Below, piece after piece: positions 43,327 to 53,027 of a DNA stretch of 64,000 nucleotides. The DNA comes from Lewinellaceae bacterium SD302. Lineage in GTDB: Bacteria > Bacteroidota > Bacteroidia > Chitinophagales > Saprospiraceae. Location of the stretch: NCBI GenBank assembly GCA_002591745.1, contig PDLQ01000007.1, forward strand, positions 124,001 to 188,000. Reading direction: 5' to 3'. The translations under genes were made by a program, and so were the position numbers. Within the stretch, counting starts at the first letter, position 1. Each line of letters opens with the position of its first letter. The notes under the pieces were generated by a model. The model saw only the letters and a program-made list of their open reading frames with translations. It searched no databases and had not been told where the DNA came from.

Positions 43327-45998
43327 TAATTACGGGTTGCCAGTAGTATTGCCGTTAGAATAGTTCCCGCCCCACCCAGAATAGCCGAAGTCATTGCGAT
43401 CCAGTCAAATCGCTCTTCCCGCCGTTCGCGTTGGATTTTCTCGGGCTTCAATTCCATGCGGATGGTACTGCCTGGCCGAATTTCGGGATAATTGTTTATC
43501 CACAGGAATTTTTTGGTGCGGCCCAGTTCGCCGTTGGGGTACTGTACGGTCAAACTACGGCGAAGTGCATCATCGGAAAAACCTCCGGCAAAATTATTGA
43601 CGTACCACTTAGCGGAATGGTCACCGTCGAAGGCAACGTCCAGTGAGCCATCATTCAGTAGGCTATCTACGTAAATCATTTCTGCACGGGTTCCGAGCGG
43701 GCGAATAGCTACCAGGTCTTTGACTTTGGGTATGAATACGATGTCGCCGTTACGCAACTTCAAATTGGCTACGCTGCCTGGTGATTTAATGGCGTCATCC
43801 AATCTGATCACTACTGCCCCCGCATTCTCCTCTTTCCGTTCCAGGACAGCGCCAGCCGGGAAGGCTTCGGCGGTCAGGCCACCGGACTTGGTTAACAGAT
43901 CGGTTAGTTTCAGGTTGTCGCTGTCCATTGCATATATCCCCGGAAAGCGAACTTCACCTTGTATATCCACCGTTTGTACCAATTCGAATTCTGGTACGCT
44001 ACGTACCACGACCACATCGTACGGCCTTAATAGAAAACCACCGGTCGGGCCGCCGATAACGTTGTATTCTTCGTCGATCTCAAGGGGGATGCTGATCGTT
44101 TTGGTCGTTTCATTTTCTCCGAATTGCAGCCGGACCACGTCTATCCGGTTGCGGGCTGCGCCAAGTTTCAATCCTCCGGCCAGGGTAAACAGGTCTTTTA
44201 AACCCAAGCTTACATCGTATACATATTGGCCGGGTGCCCGGACCGCCCCGGTTACCTGTAAGGGAAAGCGTTCCGAGAATCTTTCGTTGGTGTAGACGAC
44301 CAGACTATCCAGTGGGCGTAGTAATTGATCCATACCGCTTGATTGGCCAAGGTTTAAGCGGACGTATTGCCGCTCTAGTTCATTGGCCGGGTTTCTTCGG
44401 ATCAGAAAAGCTTCCTCGCTAGCGTTGGGTTTGAGCCCCCCGGCCAGGATCAATGCATCCCGCACCGTTAATGATCCATCATCGCTGTAGGGATATAGTG
44501 GAAGTGGCGTATTCACCGCACCCGTGACGGTAATTGAATAGCGTGGTGTGTAGGTCGATTGACTGAATACAATAAGCTGATCTTCGGATTGGAGTTCGAT
44601 GTTTTCCTTTGGAGCGTTGTTCAGTGCGGCCTGGTAGTCGATTGGGATAAGGGTAGCAGTACTGTCGGCGTTCAGGCGACGCAGAAACCCCGCATCCAGC
44701 CGGCTACCTGGTTGTAGCTTGCCCTTTTGTAAAAGATCCGCAACGCGCATTCCCGGGGTGAAAGCATATGTGCCCGGAATTATTACCGCTCCGTTGATGG
44801 AAACCTGTTGTCGTTGTGGTGCGGTACTGACGGGTACCAACACGATGTCTCCATCATCCAGCGCGAAGTCGGTAGTTGTTTCTACGTTGAGCACTGAGGT
44901 CTTATTCCCGCTAGAACGGGTAACGGTGATTCCTTCGTTGAGTGACTCGGGTAGAAGACCACCGGCGTAAGCCAGTACAGTTTTCAAATCTTCCCCGTCA
45001 CGAAGCTCGTAGTTTAAAGGTCGGCGTACTCCACCTTGTACTTCCACGATCTTGCTGGCGAGTGGGACAAAGATGACGTCGTTGTCTTCCAGAAAAAGGT
45101 TGGGTTGTTGGGTTGGATTAAGGAGGAATTCGTAAATGTCCACTACGGTCTCCTCACCACCGCTAATGAGTTTGATATTTCTGACGGAGCCTTCATCCTT
45201 AGGGCCGCCAGCCGCCACCAGAGCATTGAAAACAGTATTGACAGCAGAGAGGGTAAAGCTGCCGTTTGTTTCGGTTTCTCCGTAAATATTGACGGTAATG
45301 ATGCGCGTGGCGTCCACATTAAAACTGAACTGACCATTATTGAAGACGTAGTAACGGGCAAAGCGGGTCTGGGCCAACTCTCTTGCCCGGTCTAACCGGA
45401 GGCCCCGCAACTGTATTCGAGGCATTGCCGGAGGATTGATGAAGCCGTCCTCGTCGATGGTCAGCTTGAGATCGGCTTGGCTTGCTCCAAATATGTTCAC
45501 GGCTATTACGTCTCCCGTGCCCAGGCGATAACTGGGCGGCGCGCTTACATTGTCATTGGGTTGATAAACCTGTAGACTTTTATTGCGGAATACCTGGTGG
45601 CCCCAGATGGTACTCTCTTCAAGGTTCGAAGGTGGAGTGCTCAATGGAGGAGCTTCAACTACCGCTGGTGGCGGCTCAGCTGGCTCTGGAGTAGTAACCG
45701 GGGCACTCGTCTCTGCGGGTCGGACCCTGGCTTCGGCCTCCATTTCTGCTACCACGGCCTCGATCTGACTTTGGGCAGCGGCCAGCTCAGCGGGATTCAT
45801 ATTGTCTACGTCGATACCACGCTCCAAAAGTCTGGCTTTCAGTTCGGTCTCGTCAATATTACGACGCTTTAGTTCCTGGCGAGCCTGGGCTTGTTGGCTG
45901 GGCGTAATTTGAGCCGGTAAATAAACAGCCATTCCCAAACAAAGCAAGAGCAGCTTTATTATCCGGAAATTTATACTAGGGGTGAAGAATTTATTCAT
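43326..45998 (-). CDS. Wza-like polysaccharide export protein with SLBB domains
   Basis: An 890-aa protein. Signal peptide (about 1-30, LPAQ end), a charged helical region rich in Glu/Ala/Arg (about 34-95), a polysaccharide export domain (YRLGTGDVIAVNIFG near 158), about six SLBB domains such as VEVQGGVRRPLNYELRDGED and VQTVDIQGEVRFPGIY, and a C-terminal membrane helix (about 868-887). Outer-membrane/periplasmic channel for the exported polymer. The larger-than-Wza size fits Bacteroidota homologues. Start at 45998, with MITE copy C just upstream, where it could affect promoter activity. Confidence 0.92.
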   Translation of the reverse strand: MNKFFTPSINFRIIKLLLLCLGMAVYLPAQITPSQQAQARQELKRRNIDETELKARLLERGIDVDNMNPAELAAAQSQIEAVVAEMEAEARVRPAETSAPVTTPEPAEPPPAVVEAPPLSTPPSNLEESTIWGHQVFRNKSLQVYQPNDNVSAPPSYRLGTGDVIAVNIFGASQADLKLTIDEDGFINPPAMPRIQLRGLRLDRARELAQTRFARYYVFNNGQFSFNVDATRIITVNIYGETETNGSFTLSAVNTVFNALVAAGGPKDEGSVRNIKLISGGEETVVDIYEFLLNPTQQPNLFLEDNDVIFVPLASKIVEVQGGVRRPLNYELRDGEDLKTVLAYAGGLLPESLNEGITVTRSSGNKTSVLNVETTTDFALDDGDIVLVPVSTAPQRQQVSINGAVIIPGTYAFTPGMRVADLLQKGKLQPGSRLDAGFLRRLNADSTATLIPIDYQAALNNAPKENIELQSEDQLIVFSQSTYTPRYSITVTGAVNTPLPLYPYSDDGSLTVRDALILAGGLKPNASEEAFLIRRNPANELERQYVRLNLGQSSGMDQLLRPLDSLVVYTNERFSERFPLQVTGAVRAPGQYVYDVSLGLKDLFTLAGGLKLGAARNRIDVVRLQFGENETTKTISIPLEIDEEYNVIGGPTGGFLLRPYDVVVVRSVPEFELVQTVDIQGEVRFPGIYAMDSDNLKLTDLLTKSGGLTAEAFPAGAVLERKEENAGAVVIRLDDAIKSPGSVANLKLRNGDIVFIPKVKDLVAIRPLGTRAEMIYVDSLLNDGSLDVAFDGDHSAKWYVNNFAGGFSDDALRRSLTVQYPNGELGRTKKFLWINNYPEIRPGSTIRMELKPEKIQRERREERFDWIAMTSAILGGAGTILTAILLATRN

Positions 45999-46031
45999 AG
46001 TAAAGAAATAGGGACGGCGAAAGTTATTAAG

Positions 46032-46185
46032 AGCCTGTTTGGATTTCTATTTCCTGAAAAACAAGCATTTATGAACCTGGCGTCACCAAAAATGGATCGC
46101 TTGACCCGCCAAGCTCACAATTTTATGGCATAGTCAGAACCATAAATTATTGTTTTTCAGTTCATAGCAATTCCCAAACAAGCTC
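46032..46185. mobile_element. MITE-like element, copy C
   Basis: About 154-155 bp. Ends GAGCCTGTTT and AAACAAGCTC, TAA on both sides as 3-bp target duplication, same inner palindrome as copies A and B. It sits between the Wza-like and sulfotransferase genes, 33 bp from the wza-like start codon. Confidence 0.85.
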
Positions 46186-46285
46186 TAAGCGAAAGCTCTG
46201 ATGTTTGGAGCGGCTGGTAAATGCCGTTGCCAATTCTCGAAATAGGCCAGGAAACAAAGTCCCTGATAAGCTTTATATGTTGACG

Positions 46286-47134
46286 CTAAGATTTAGGAAA
46301 ATAGCCGAAGTGCAGGAGCATTTTCTTAGCTTCTCTTTCAATGATGCTTATGTCATTAGGAGTTAATCGTTCAAAGGAACGTTCATTCATGTTTTTTATC
46401 GTTGATTGTTGCTCATGAACGCTAATGGCTTTTGTCTCAAAATCATTCACAGGCATCTCTACGCCGATAAAAGCGTATATATCACGGACGATTGATCTTG
46501 GATTTTCAGTGAGGTCTTCATATCGGATCAGTAGTACGTTATCTAGATGTTTGATATGCTCCAGCATGATCTCGTTGGAAACATTCCACTGAGTAGCCGT
46601 TTTTACCAGACTGTGCCCGACTTTCCGGTGAATACCCTCTGCCACAGCATAGCCATTTCTAACAATACAGATGAAGTGGGCATTTTTGAAGTGGCGTTGA
46701 AACCACCTCATCCTTCCGGCCGTTGGTGGCGACTTTTCAACCAGGATTTCAGCATCAGGATTATTGAACCAGGGAGCCCAATCTTTTTTTATGGATTCAG
46801 CACTTATGGGATACTCTCCCTCCTCATTCATTTCGAATAAGTCCGGGGCTAAAGCCCAAAGGCGGCGATATCCTAAATGCTGAGGGCGGGGAAGTTGGTT
46901 TGTGTAGAAAATGCCTTCGTTCGGGAGGGTGCCGAATCGCTCGTCCGCTTTGAGGATTTTATGTAGTAGGGTAGTCCCTGAGTTGTAGCAACCGGTGATG
47001 AAAACCCATTTCTTGGGCGTTGGTGGGGTTGCGTACCTTTGTTGAATAGGACGGTACAATTGTTTAAGCGTTTCGTCCAAACGCCGGCTTGCCACCTGAA
47101 GGTAGTGAGAAACGCTTTTAATTTGCTTCATCAT
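46286..47134 (-). CDS. sulfotransferase family protein
   Basis: A 282-aa PAPS-dependent sulfotransferase. The 5'-phosphosulfate loop VFITGCYNSGTTLLHKI (about 43-59) and the 3'-phosphate segment ICIVRNGYAVAEGIHRK are intact. It is unlike the sulfotransferase at 19155-20135, so two separate sulfation steps are likely. The acceptor is probably a sugar of the polymer. It is 3 bp from the WbpD-like gene. Confidence 0.85.
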   Translation of the reverse strand: MMKQIKSVSHYLQVASRRLDETLKQLYRPIQQRYATPPTPKKWVFITGCYNSGTTLLHKILKADERFGTLPNEGIFYTNQLPRPQHLGYRRLWALAPDLFEMNEEGEYPISAESIKKDWAPWFNNPDAEILVEKSPPTAGRMRWFQRHFKNAHFICIVRNGYAVAEGIHRKVGHSLVKTATQWNVSNEIMLEHIKHLDNVLLIRYEDLTENPRSIVRDIYAFIGVEMPVNDFETKAISVHEQQSTIKNMNERSFERLTPNDISIIEREAKKMLLHFGYFPKS

Positions 47135-47137
47135 CGG

Positions 47138-47668
47138 TTATCCATTGGGTGTTACCGTGCCATTTTTCAGGATATACTCTGCTTCACTTTCCGGGCAGAC
47201 GGCAAATCCAGCTTCATTAAATTCCAACCGGTGGCCGTAGGCACTCATCCAGCCGACTTGTCGGGCCGGGTTGCCTACCAAAAGGGCATAAGCCGGTACA
47301 TTCCTGGTCACTACTGCCCCGGCTCCGATAAAGGCGTATTCGCCAATATCGTGGCCGCAGACAATCGTGGCATTGGCCCCGATAGTAGCTCCCCGACCTA
47401 CGTGGGTTCTGGCATACTGCCCCCGGCGGTTTACTGCGCTGCGAGGATTAATTATGTTGGTGAAAACGCAACTTGGGCCAAGAAATACATCGTCATCACA
47501 GCTTACGCCAGTGTACAAAGAGACGTTGTTTTGCACCTTGACATTATTGCCCAAGATTACGCCCGGAGCAACCATCACGTTTTGCCCTAGGTTACAGTTG
47601 CTGCCGAGGGTACAACCCGACATCAGGTGACAAAAATGCCAGACCTTACTGCCCTCGCCGATAGTCAC
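47138..47668 (-). CDS. WbpD-like UDP-sugar N-acetyltransferase (start uncertain)
   Basis: A hexapeptide-repeat enzyme closely resembling WbpD, which N-acetylates UDP-2-acetamido-3-amino-glucuronate: [57 protein letters not shown]. The GTG at 47668 gives 176 aa but removes residues that clearly continue the family pattern upstream ([17 protein letters not shown]). That extension is open for 17 codons to an ATC at 47719 and has no ATG, GTG or TTG before an upstream TGA. Either a rare ATC start or a mutated start codon is implied. The WbpB/WbpE-type partners are not in this window. Confidence 0.8.
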   Translation of the reverse strand: MTIGEGSKVWHFCHLMSGCTLGSNCNLGQNVMVAPGVILGNNVKVQNNVSLYTGVSCDDDVFLGPSCVFTNIINPRSAVNRRGQYARTHVGRGATIGANATIVCGHDIGEYAFIGAGAVVTRNVPAYALLVGNPARQVGWMSAYGHRLEFNEAGFAVCPESEAEYILKNGTVTPNG

Positions 47669-47777
47669 ATCATCGTCGATGACAGCGGTAGGGTGGATGA
47701 AGTAGGAAGGAGGAGTGATGGTTGCGGGCTTGTTTAGTTCGTTGCGTAATCAGTTGCCGTTAGTCCACAGCGTAACT

Positions 47778-47794
47778 TTGCTACTTTGCTAGTC
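47778..47794 (+). repeat. dispersed GCTACTTTG repeat, copy 14 (intergenic)
   Basis: Core at 47780-47788, in the gap upstream of the WbpD-like gene; right flank CTAGTC. Confidence 0.8.
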
Positions 47795-47805
47795 TGAATA
47801 ATTTG

Positions 47806-49143
47806 CTAAAGCCGCCAGATAACTTCATTACTACGTACTGTTTCCCGACTGTAAATTGCTTTCAGGTCGAAAAGGATCAGGTCCTGGTCAGCTTTAATAA
47901 GATTGCGGAAGTAATTCATATCCAGCGAACGGTATTCTTCGTGGGCCACACCGACAATGACGGCATCATAATCCTTACCAGCTTCGTCCTGCATGCTGAA
48001 TTTGTATTCCTGAGCTACTTCGTTGGGGCTGGCGTGAGGGTCGATTAGTTGAACATTGATGCCGAAGTCCATCAACTCCTGAATAACGTCGAAGATCTTA
48101 GAGTTGCGGATGTCGGCTACATTTTCTTTAAAAGTGGCACCCATCACGAGCACCTTACAGCTTTTCGGATTGAGGTTGCGTTGCAACAGCAGTTGAGTAA
48201 GTTCTTTTGCGATGAAGCCCGGCATACCGTCGTTGACCCGTCGGCCACTGGCGATTACCTGGGGGTCGTAACCGAGTTGCTTACTCTTGTGTAGCAGATA
48301 ATAGGGGTCTACGCTGATGCAATGGCCCCCTACCAGGCCGGGACGGAATTTGAGGAAATTCCATTTGGTGCCAGCCGCCGCCAATACTTCTTGAGTATCG
48401 ATGCCCATGCGATTGAAGATCATACTCAGCTCGTTGACAAAACTGATATTGATGTCACGCTGGGCGTTTTCGATAACTTTGGCTGCTTCGGCAACTTTAA
48501 TCGTACTGGCCTCGTAAATGCCGGCCGTGATAACAGCACCGTAAATTCCGGAGACTATTTCGAGTGTTTCCGGGTCGCTGCCACTAACGATTTTAAGAAT
48601 CTTATCTACCGTATGTTCCTTATCGCCCGGATTGATCCGTTCAGGGCTATAGCCGGCAAAGAAATCCTGACCGAAGGTCAATCCGCTTACTCGTTCCAGA
48701 ATGGGGATGCAGTCTTCTTCCGTACAACCGGGATAAACGGTAGACTCATAGACGACAATATCTTCCTTTTTTAATGCCCGCCCCACAGTTTCCGAAGCAC
48801 CAATTAACGGATTCAGATTTGGAACCCGGGCTTCGCTCACCGGAGTAGGTACGGCTACGATATGGAAGCTGGCGTCTTTCAGAAGACCCGGATCAGCGGT
48901 AAACGTAATGTCTTTCTCAAGGAAGGCGGTAGAATCCAGTTCTTCGCTGGGGTCTTCCCCTCTTTGCATCATGGCCACGCGCTCGGCGCTGATGTCGAAT
49001 CCGATAACACGAAACTGCTTAGCTAATTCCAACGCCAGTGGCAGGCCAACATAACCGAGTCCGATGACGGAAATGGCCCGTTGCTTACTTCTAAATTCCG
49101 CCAGCATTTGAGCGGGCGCGGTGCGGGTGATTGTGGCAGTCAT
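47806..49143 (-). CDS. nucleotide sugar dehydrogenase, UDP-HexNAc type (TviB/WbpO-like)
   Basis: A 445-aa NAD-dependent UDP-sugar dehydrogenase making a UDP-N-acetylhexosaminuronate. The NAD motif GLGYVGLPLA (about 24-33) and the catalytic Cys in GGHCISVDPYYLLHK (about 280) are intact. The length and FFAGYSPERINPGD segment fit the WbpO/TviB group rather than UDP-glucose dehydrogenase. With the C4-epimerase at 41213-42205 it should supply UDP-GalNAcA or UDP-GlcNAcA, plausible targets for the two amidotransferases. Confidence 0.92.
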   Translation of the reverse strand: MTATITRTAPAQMLAEFRSKQRAISVIGLGYVGLPLALELAKQFRVIGFDISAERVAMMQRGEDPSEELDSTAFLEKDITFTADPGLLKDASFHIVAVPTPVSEARVPNLNPLIGASETVGRALKKEDIVVYESTVYPGCTEEDCIPILERVSGLTFGQDFFAGYSPERINPGDKEHTVDKILKIVSGSDPETLEIVSGIYGAVITAGIYEASTIKVAEAAKVIENAQRDINISFVNELSMIFNRMGIDTQEVLAAAGTKWNFLKFRPGLVGGHCISVDPYYLLHKSKQLGYDPQVIASGRRVNDGMPGFIAKELTQLLLQRNLNPKSCKVLVMGATFKENVADIRNSKIFDVIQELMDFGINVQLIDPHASPNEVAQEYKFSMQDEAGKDYDAVIVGVAHEEYRSLDMNYFRNLIKADQDLILFDLKAIYSRETVRSNEVIWRL

Positions 49144-49192
49144 TATTTAAATTGTAATTTCATTAGAACCGCTTTCTAAAGCCGAAGACATT

Positions 49193-50146
49193 TTAATGCT
49201 TGTTTGCTTTTGCAACGGCGTCTCTAAAATAGGGCATGGTTTTTTTCAAACCATCGGCCCGATTATAACGAGGTGTCCAGTTCAGTACTTTTTGAGCCAA
49301 AGAAATATCGGGCTGCCTCACTTTTGGATCATCTACGGGTAAGGGGTGCTGATCCAGAAAAGCTTTAGGGTTCCCCACGAGTTCTAGTACTTCCCTGGCA
49401 AAGTCTAAAATGGAAATTTCGTCCGGATTTCCGATGTTAACCGGCTGAGCGGTATCACTGAAGAGGAGGCGGTAAATGCCTTCTACCAAGTCATCAACGT
49501 AGCAAAAACTACGGGTTTGGGAGCCGTCACCGAAGACTGTCAGCCCTTCTCCGCGAATAGCCTGGCTGAAAAAGGCTGGCAATACCCGCCCGTCGTTGAT
49601 GCGCATCCGCGGACCATAAGTGTTGAAAATCCTGACGATCCGGGTTTCCAGCCCGTGGTAAGTATGGTAAGCCATCGTAATAGCCTCTTGGAAGCGCTTG
49701 GCCTCGTCGTAAACCCCTCGGGGGCCAACGGGGTTAACGTTGCCCCAGTAATCTTCTCTCTGTGGGTGGATGAGCGGATCGCCGTAAACTTCACTGGTGC
49801 TTGCAATTAGCATGCGTGCGCCTTTGGCCCGTGCCAAGCCCAGCAGGTTGTGGGTACCCAGAGAGCCCACCTTCAATGTCTGGATGGGCATTTTCAGATA
49901 GTCGATCGGGCTGGCCGGGCTGGCGAAGTGGAGAATGTAATCCAGTTGGCCGGGCACGTGGACGTACGTACTCACGTCGTGATGATAAAAAGTGAATCGC
50001 TCCAGTCCCATCAGGTGCTCGATGTTTGTCATATCTCCCGTAATCAGGTTATCCATGCCCACGACGCGAAAACCTTCTGCGATGAAGCGGTCGGAGAGGT
50101 GAGAGCCGAGAAAACCGGCGGCACCGGTGATGAGTACTGTTTTCAT
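49193..50146 (-). CDS. UDP-glucuronate decarboxylase (UXS)
   Basis: A 317-aa SDR producing UDP-xylose from UDP-glucuronate. NAD motif GAAGFLGS (about 7-14), [34 protein letters not shown] (YxxxK) and [16 protein letters not shown] segment [13 protein letters not shown] match UXS closely. The neighbour UDP-glucuronate 4-epimerase uses the same substrate, so the locus branches at UDP-glucuronate. The UDP-glucose 6-dehydrogenase that would make it is not visible here. Confidence 0.93.
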   Translation of the reverse strand: MKTVLITGAAGFLGSHLSDRFIAEGFRVVGMDNLITGDMTNIEHLMGLERFTFYHHDVSTYVHVPGQLDYILHFASPASPIDYLKMPIQTLKVGSLGTHNLLGLARAKGARMLIASTSEVYGDPLIHPQREDYWGNVNPVGPRGVYDEAKRFQEAITMAYHTYHGLETRIVRIFNTYGPRMRINDGRVLPAFFSQAIRGEGLTVFGDGSQTRSFCYVDDLVEGIYRLLFSDTAQPVNIGNPDEISILDFAREVLELVGNPKAFLDQHPLPVDDPKVRQPDISLAQKVLNWTPRYNRADGLKKTMPYFRDAVAKANKH

Positions 50147-50147
50147 A

Positions 50148-51179
50148 TTATATTTTGTAGTAATTCCGGTACCACTCTACAAAAGCTGCGATTCCCGTTG
50201 CCAGGTCGGTTCCGGGGCGGTAGCCATAATCTTTTTCGAGAGCGCTGGTATCGGCGTAGGTTTTCTCTACGTCTCCAGGCTGCATATCCATGAATTTTTT
50301 TTCAGCCGTTTTTCCGAGGGCACTTTCCATGGTTTTTACGAAGTCCAGCAGGTTGACGGGCTTGCCAGCGCCGATGTTGTAGACTCGGGCAGGTACACCT
50401 GATTGCGCCGGCCGAGGCTGCAAACAGACTTGTAACAATCCTTCCACGATATCGTCTACGTAAGTGAAATCGCGGCTCATTCGGCCGTGATTGAAGATTT
50501 TAATCGGCCGGTCGTTCAGTATGGCATCACTGAAAAGGCTGTAGGCCATATCCGGTCGTCCCCAGGGACCGTAGACTGTGAAAAACCGTAGTCCCGTAGT
50601 GGGCAGTCCGTAGAGGTGGCCGTAGACGTGGGCCAGTAGTTCATTACTACGCTTAGTAGCAGCGTACAGGGAAGCCGGTTGCTCTACTACATCAGTTTCG
50701 GCGAAAGGGACTTTATCGTTTAGCCCGTAAACACTGCTGCTGCTGGCGTAGACGAGGTGGCTGGTACCATGCTCGCGACAGCATTCCAGTACGTTTACAA
50801 AGCCGGTCACATTACTGTTAACGTAGGCTTGTGGATTGCTCAGGCTATAACGTACACCAGCTTGGGCGGCCAAGTTGATAACTACATCAAATTTGTAAAC
50901 CCCAAACAGCGTATCTAGTCCTTTTTTATCTTCCAGAGCCAGCTTAACGAAGGATAATCCAGATAACTCCGAACTGGTAATGACCGAAGTATTATTCTCT
51001 GTTTCGTTGATCGCAATACCCGCAGCGAGCAAACGGTCGAGTTTAAGTTGTGGCTCGTAATAGTCGTTAAGGTTGTCGATGCCGATCACATGGTGTCCTT
51101 GCCTGACCAAACGAACGGCGAGGTGATGACCGATGAAACCGGCCGCTCCGGTAAGGAGTATGGTCTTTTTATCTTCCAT
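50148..51179 (-). CDS. UDP-glucuronate 4-epimerase
   Basis: A 343-aa extended SDR converting UDP-glucuronate to UDP-galacturonate. GAAGFIGH (about 11-18), [30 protein letters not shown] (YxxxK) and [19 protein letters not shown] are the characteristic segments. It is the first sugar-pathway gene downstream of the UpxY-like regulator. The UXS gene starts 2 bp after its stop. Confidence 0.93.
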   Translation of the reverse strand: MEDKKTILLTGAAGFIGHHLAVRLVRQGHHVIGIDNLNDYYEPQLKLDRLLAAGIAINETENNTSVITSSELSGLSFVKLALEDKKGLDTLFGVYKFDVVINLAAQAGVRYSLSNPQAYVNSNVTGFVNVLECCREHGTSHLVYASSSSVYGLNDKVPFAETDVVEQPASLYAATKRSNELLAHVYGHLYGLPTTGLRFFTVYGPWGRPDMAYSLFSDAILNDRPIKIFNHGRMSRDFTYVDDIVEGLLQVCLQPRPAQSGVPARVYNIGAGKPVNLLDFVKTMESALGKTAEKKFMDMQPGDVEKTYADTSALEKDYGYRPGTDLATGIAAFVEWYRNYYKI

Positions 51180-51264
51180 AAGTCAGGTAAAAGTTCTCGG
51201 CCAAAATAGACTGTCGTGTTTCTCTATGCCCTAAGTCACGAAAATTTTCAGAGAACGTATAAAA

Positions 51265-51297
51265 ACGGCTTCGCCGTCCATGCGTCGCGGACGCATG
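51265..51297. promoter_or_regulatory. tandem hairpins between upxY-like gene and the first sugar gene
   Basis: ACGGC-TTC-GCCGT (51265-51277) followed by CATGCGTC-GCG-GACGCATG (51279-51297). The 208-bp gap holds no gene. On the minus-strand transcript these lie between the antiterminator and the 40-kb run, where a pause or termination signal would be expected. Confidence 0.5.
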
Positions 51298-51387
51298 CCC
51301 CAAGCCGAGTGAGATGTTCCGTCGGCGAGTTCTGTCTGTTCGGTTGTTCAGGCTAGCTGTTACATCCGTTGTGTTGATTCTTTCCGA

Positions 51388-51954
51388 CTAGCTCGCCACC
51401 TGAGGCAGGGGGCGAATCCATTCGGAAGGAACCGTAGCTCTCAACCCTTTTCCTAAGGGTAGTAGCCCCAGAGAAATGAGTAGATTTCCTTTGTTTTGGC
51501 TTTCCAGATAAGTGCCTTTAGTACCGGTAAGCGGCCCGCCTACCAGTTCCACGGCCTGTCCTTTCTGCCATTGCTGCTTATCTTCTATTTCCCATTCCAG
51601 ATCGAAGGTCTTCAAGCCGATGATTCGGCGAAGTATTTCAATTTCCCGCTCGGCCACGTCAAGCCGGTCTGGACCCACTCTGACGAAATTTACGTAAGGG
51701 TTGCGGTAAACGGTTGCTTCTTCGGGCCGTTTGATCTTAACGAACAGGTAGGACGGGAGCAGGCAAAGCTCGCGATTCACGACTTTACGCTGATATTCCT
51801 TCCTTGTTTTTTTGAGGGGCAGAAAACATTCGATGCCATCCTTACGGAGCCGTGTAGCGGCCAGTTTTTCCCGCCGATGGGCCGTGCGCAAGACGAACCA
51901 ACGGGCTTCGGTCTCGTCCAGTCGGTCGATGATATGTTTGCTGCTAACGCTCAC
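51388..51954 (-). CDS. UpxY/NusG-like transcription antiterminator
   Basis: A 188-aa NusG-paralogue. N-terminal NGN domain (EARWFVLRTAHRREKLAATRL, about 12-32; KRPEEATVYRNPYVNFVRVG) and a C-terminal KOW domain (KGQAVELVGGPLTGTKGTYL, about 130-149). In Bacteroidota, UpxY proteins are encoded first in capsule operons and let RNA polymerase pass terminators in that operon. It is the first gene of the 41-kb leftward polysaccharide run here, exactly that position. Start GTG at 51954; a TATCTTG box in the leader (about 50 bases upstream) resembles a -7 element. Confidence 0.92.
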   Translation of the reverse strand: MSVSSKHIIDRLDETEARWFVLRTAHRREKLAATRLRKDGIECFLPLKKTRKEYQRKVVNRELCLLPSYLFVKIKRPEEATVYRNPYVNFVRVGPDRLDVAEREIEILRRIIGLKTFDLEWEIEDKQQWQKGQAVELVGGPLTGTKGTYLESQNKGNLLISLGLLPLGKGLRATVPSEWIRPLPQVAS

Positions 51955-52039
51955 GGGAAATGTTCGGTAAAAGCTGTTTGGGATGGAGATAGTTTAAAAC
52001 AGGGCCGCAAGATAGCGAGTTATGTCCACTTGGCAGACC

Positions 52040-52056
52040 TTGCTACTTTGCTAGTC
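52040..52056 (+). repeat. dispersed GCTACTTTG repeat, copy 15 (upstream of upxY-like gene)
   Basis: Core at 52042-52050, right flank CTAGTC, in the leader/promoter region of the polysaccharide locus. Confidence 0.8.
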
Positions 52057-52102
52057 CAAATAAAACGAATCATCGAGTGTTCCCGGAATCTGTGCAGTTG
52101 CT

Positions 52103-52711
52103 CTAGAAATTGAAGTTGAATCCGGCCCTGATTACGTAAGGGGATTCGATAATGGCTTGTCCGTCGCGCCTCAAACGAAAAAGAAGTAATATCTCCGAAC
52201 CGGGCCCGCCACCGAAGCCACTGGTATAACCTACCCCGAGATAAGGCATACTACGAACCTGTTTTAACGGCTCGTCACAGCTGATGATGAGGCGACGGCT
52301 TTCCAGGCTGTACTCGCCATGGACGAAGAATTGGTTGAAGACTTTCAAGCGGCCGAACATCCCGGCTTCCCAGGTAATGTAGTTGGATTTTACGTCGTTG
52401 AACTCACAACGAAAGGCATTGTAATTCAAGCTGAGGCGAGGACCAAAGCTAACATTCGGGGTAACCTTATAACCGACCATTGGCGAGATGCCGACGTTGA
52501 ACAGGCTAACACCGTTACTAGCCGAGAAGCCCAGTTGTAAGCCACCGCCGAACCAAAGGTTATCGACGAAACGTTCCGGCCGGAGGTCTCCATCATTGTT
52601 CTCCTGGTCGTAATAGTCCAGGTCTTGACGAGCGCGGTCTTCCTCCGTCTGGGCAGCCAGGGTGGCAGAGACGAAAAGGAGAAGCAACAGGGTATATATA
52701 GATTTGTGCAT
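52103..52711 (-). CDS. outer-membrane beta-barrel protein
   Basis: A 202-aa protein with a signal peptide (about 1-20, ending LAAQ) and alternating-hydrophobicity strands ending in NFNF, as in small Bacteroidota barrels. The strands include LWFGGGLQLGFSASNGVSLFNVGI and GRLKVFNQFFVHGEYSLESRR. Function unknown. It is a separate unit from the polysaccharide genes, since 149 bp separate it from the upxY-like start. Confidence 0.75.
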   Translation of the reverse strand: MHKSIYTLLLLLFVSATLAAQTEEDRARQDLDYYDQENNDGDLRPERFVDNLWFGGGLQLGFSASNGVSLFNVGISPMVGYKVTPNVSFGPRLSLNYNAFRCEFNDVKSNYITWEAGMFGRLKVFNQFFVHGEYSLESRRLIISCDEPLKQVRSMPYLGVGYTSGFGGGPGSEILLLFRLRRDGQAIIESPYVIRAGFNFNF

Positions 52712-53027
52712 ACTGTAGAGCAGGATTGAAAACGCTAAGGTAGTGGTAATGCTAGTATGTTGGGTATTCGTAACACCGGTAGTAATAAGGTATTGGTATT
52801 TGCCCGTAACCTATACTATCATTTACAATTATACTACACTACTTGAAGTGTTTAAAAAGTACCTGGTTGAAAATATTTTAATAAAACAGTAACGCATTTA
52901 GGTGTCGCAACATGAAGTAATGTACGGAATGCCGTATGATGGATTCACCGAAAGGACCGATAACCAGCGGTTGTTTCTAAGGATCAATGACTATCTTTGA
53001 GGGGACAGACACTTACCGACGGATATT
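52712..53027. other. 316-bp divergent intergenic region
   Basis: AT-rich gap between the beta-barrel gene and the sigma factor gene. Contains the promoter box at 52992-52999; nothing else recognised. Confidence 0.5.
52992..52999 (+). promoter_or_regulatory. Bacteroidota -7 box (TATCTTTG) of the sigma factor gene
   Basis: Matches TAnnTTTG, 28 bases before the TTG start codon, with a TTG at 52971-52973 about 18 bases upstream as a possible -33 element. Confidence 0.45.
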
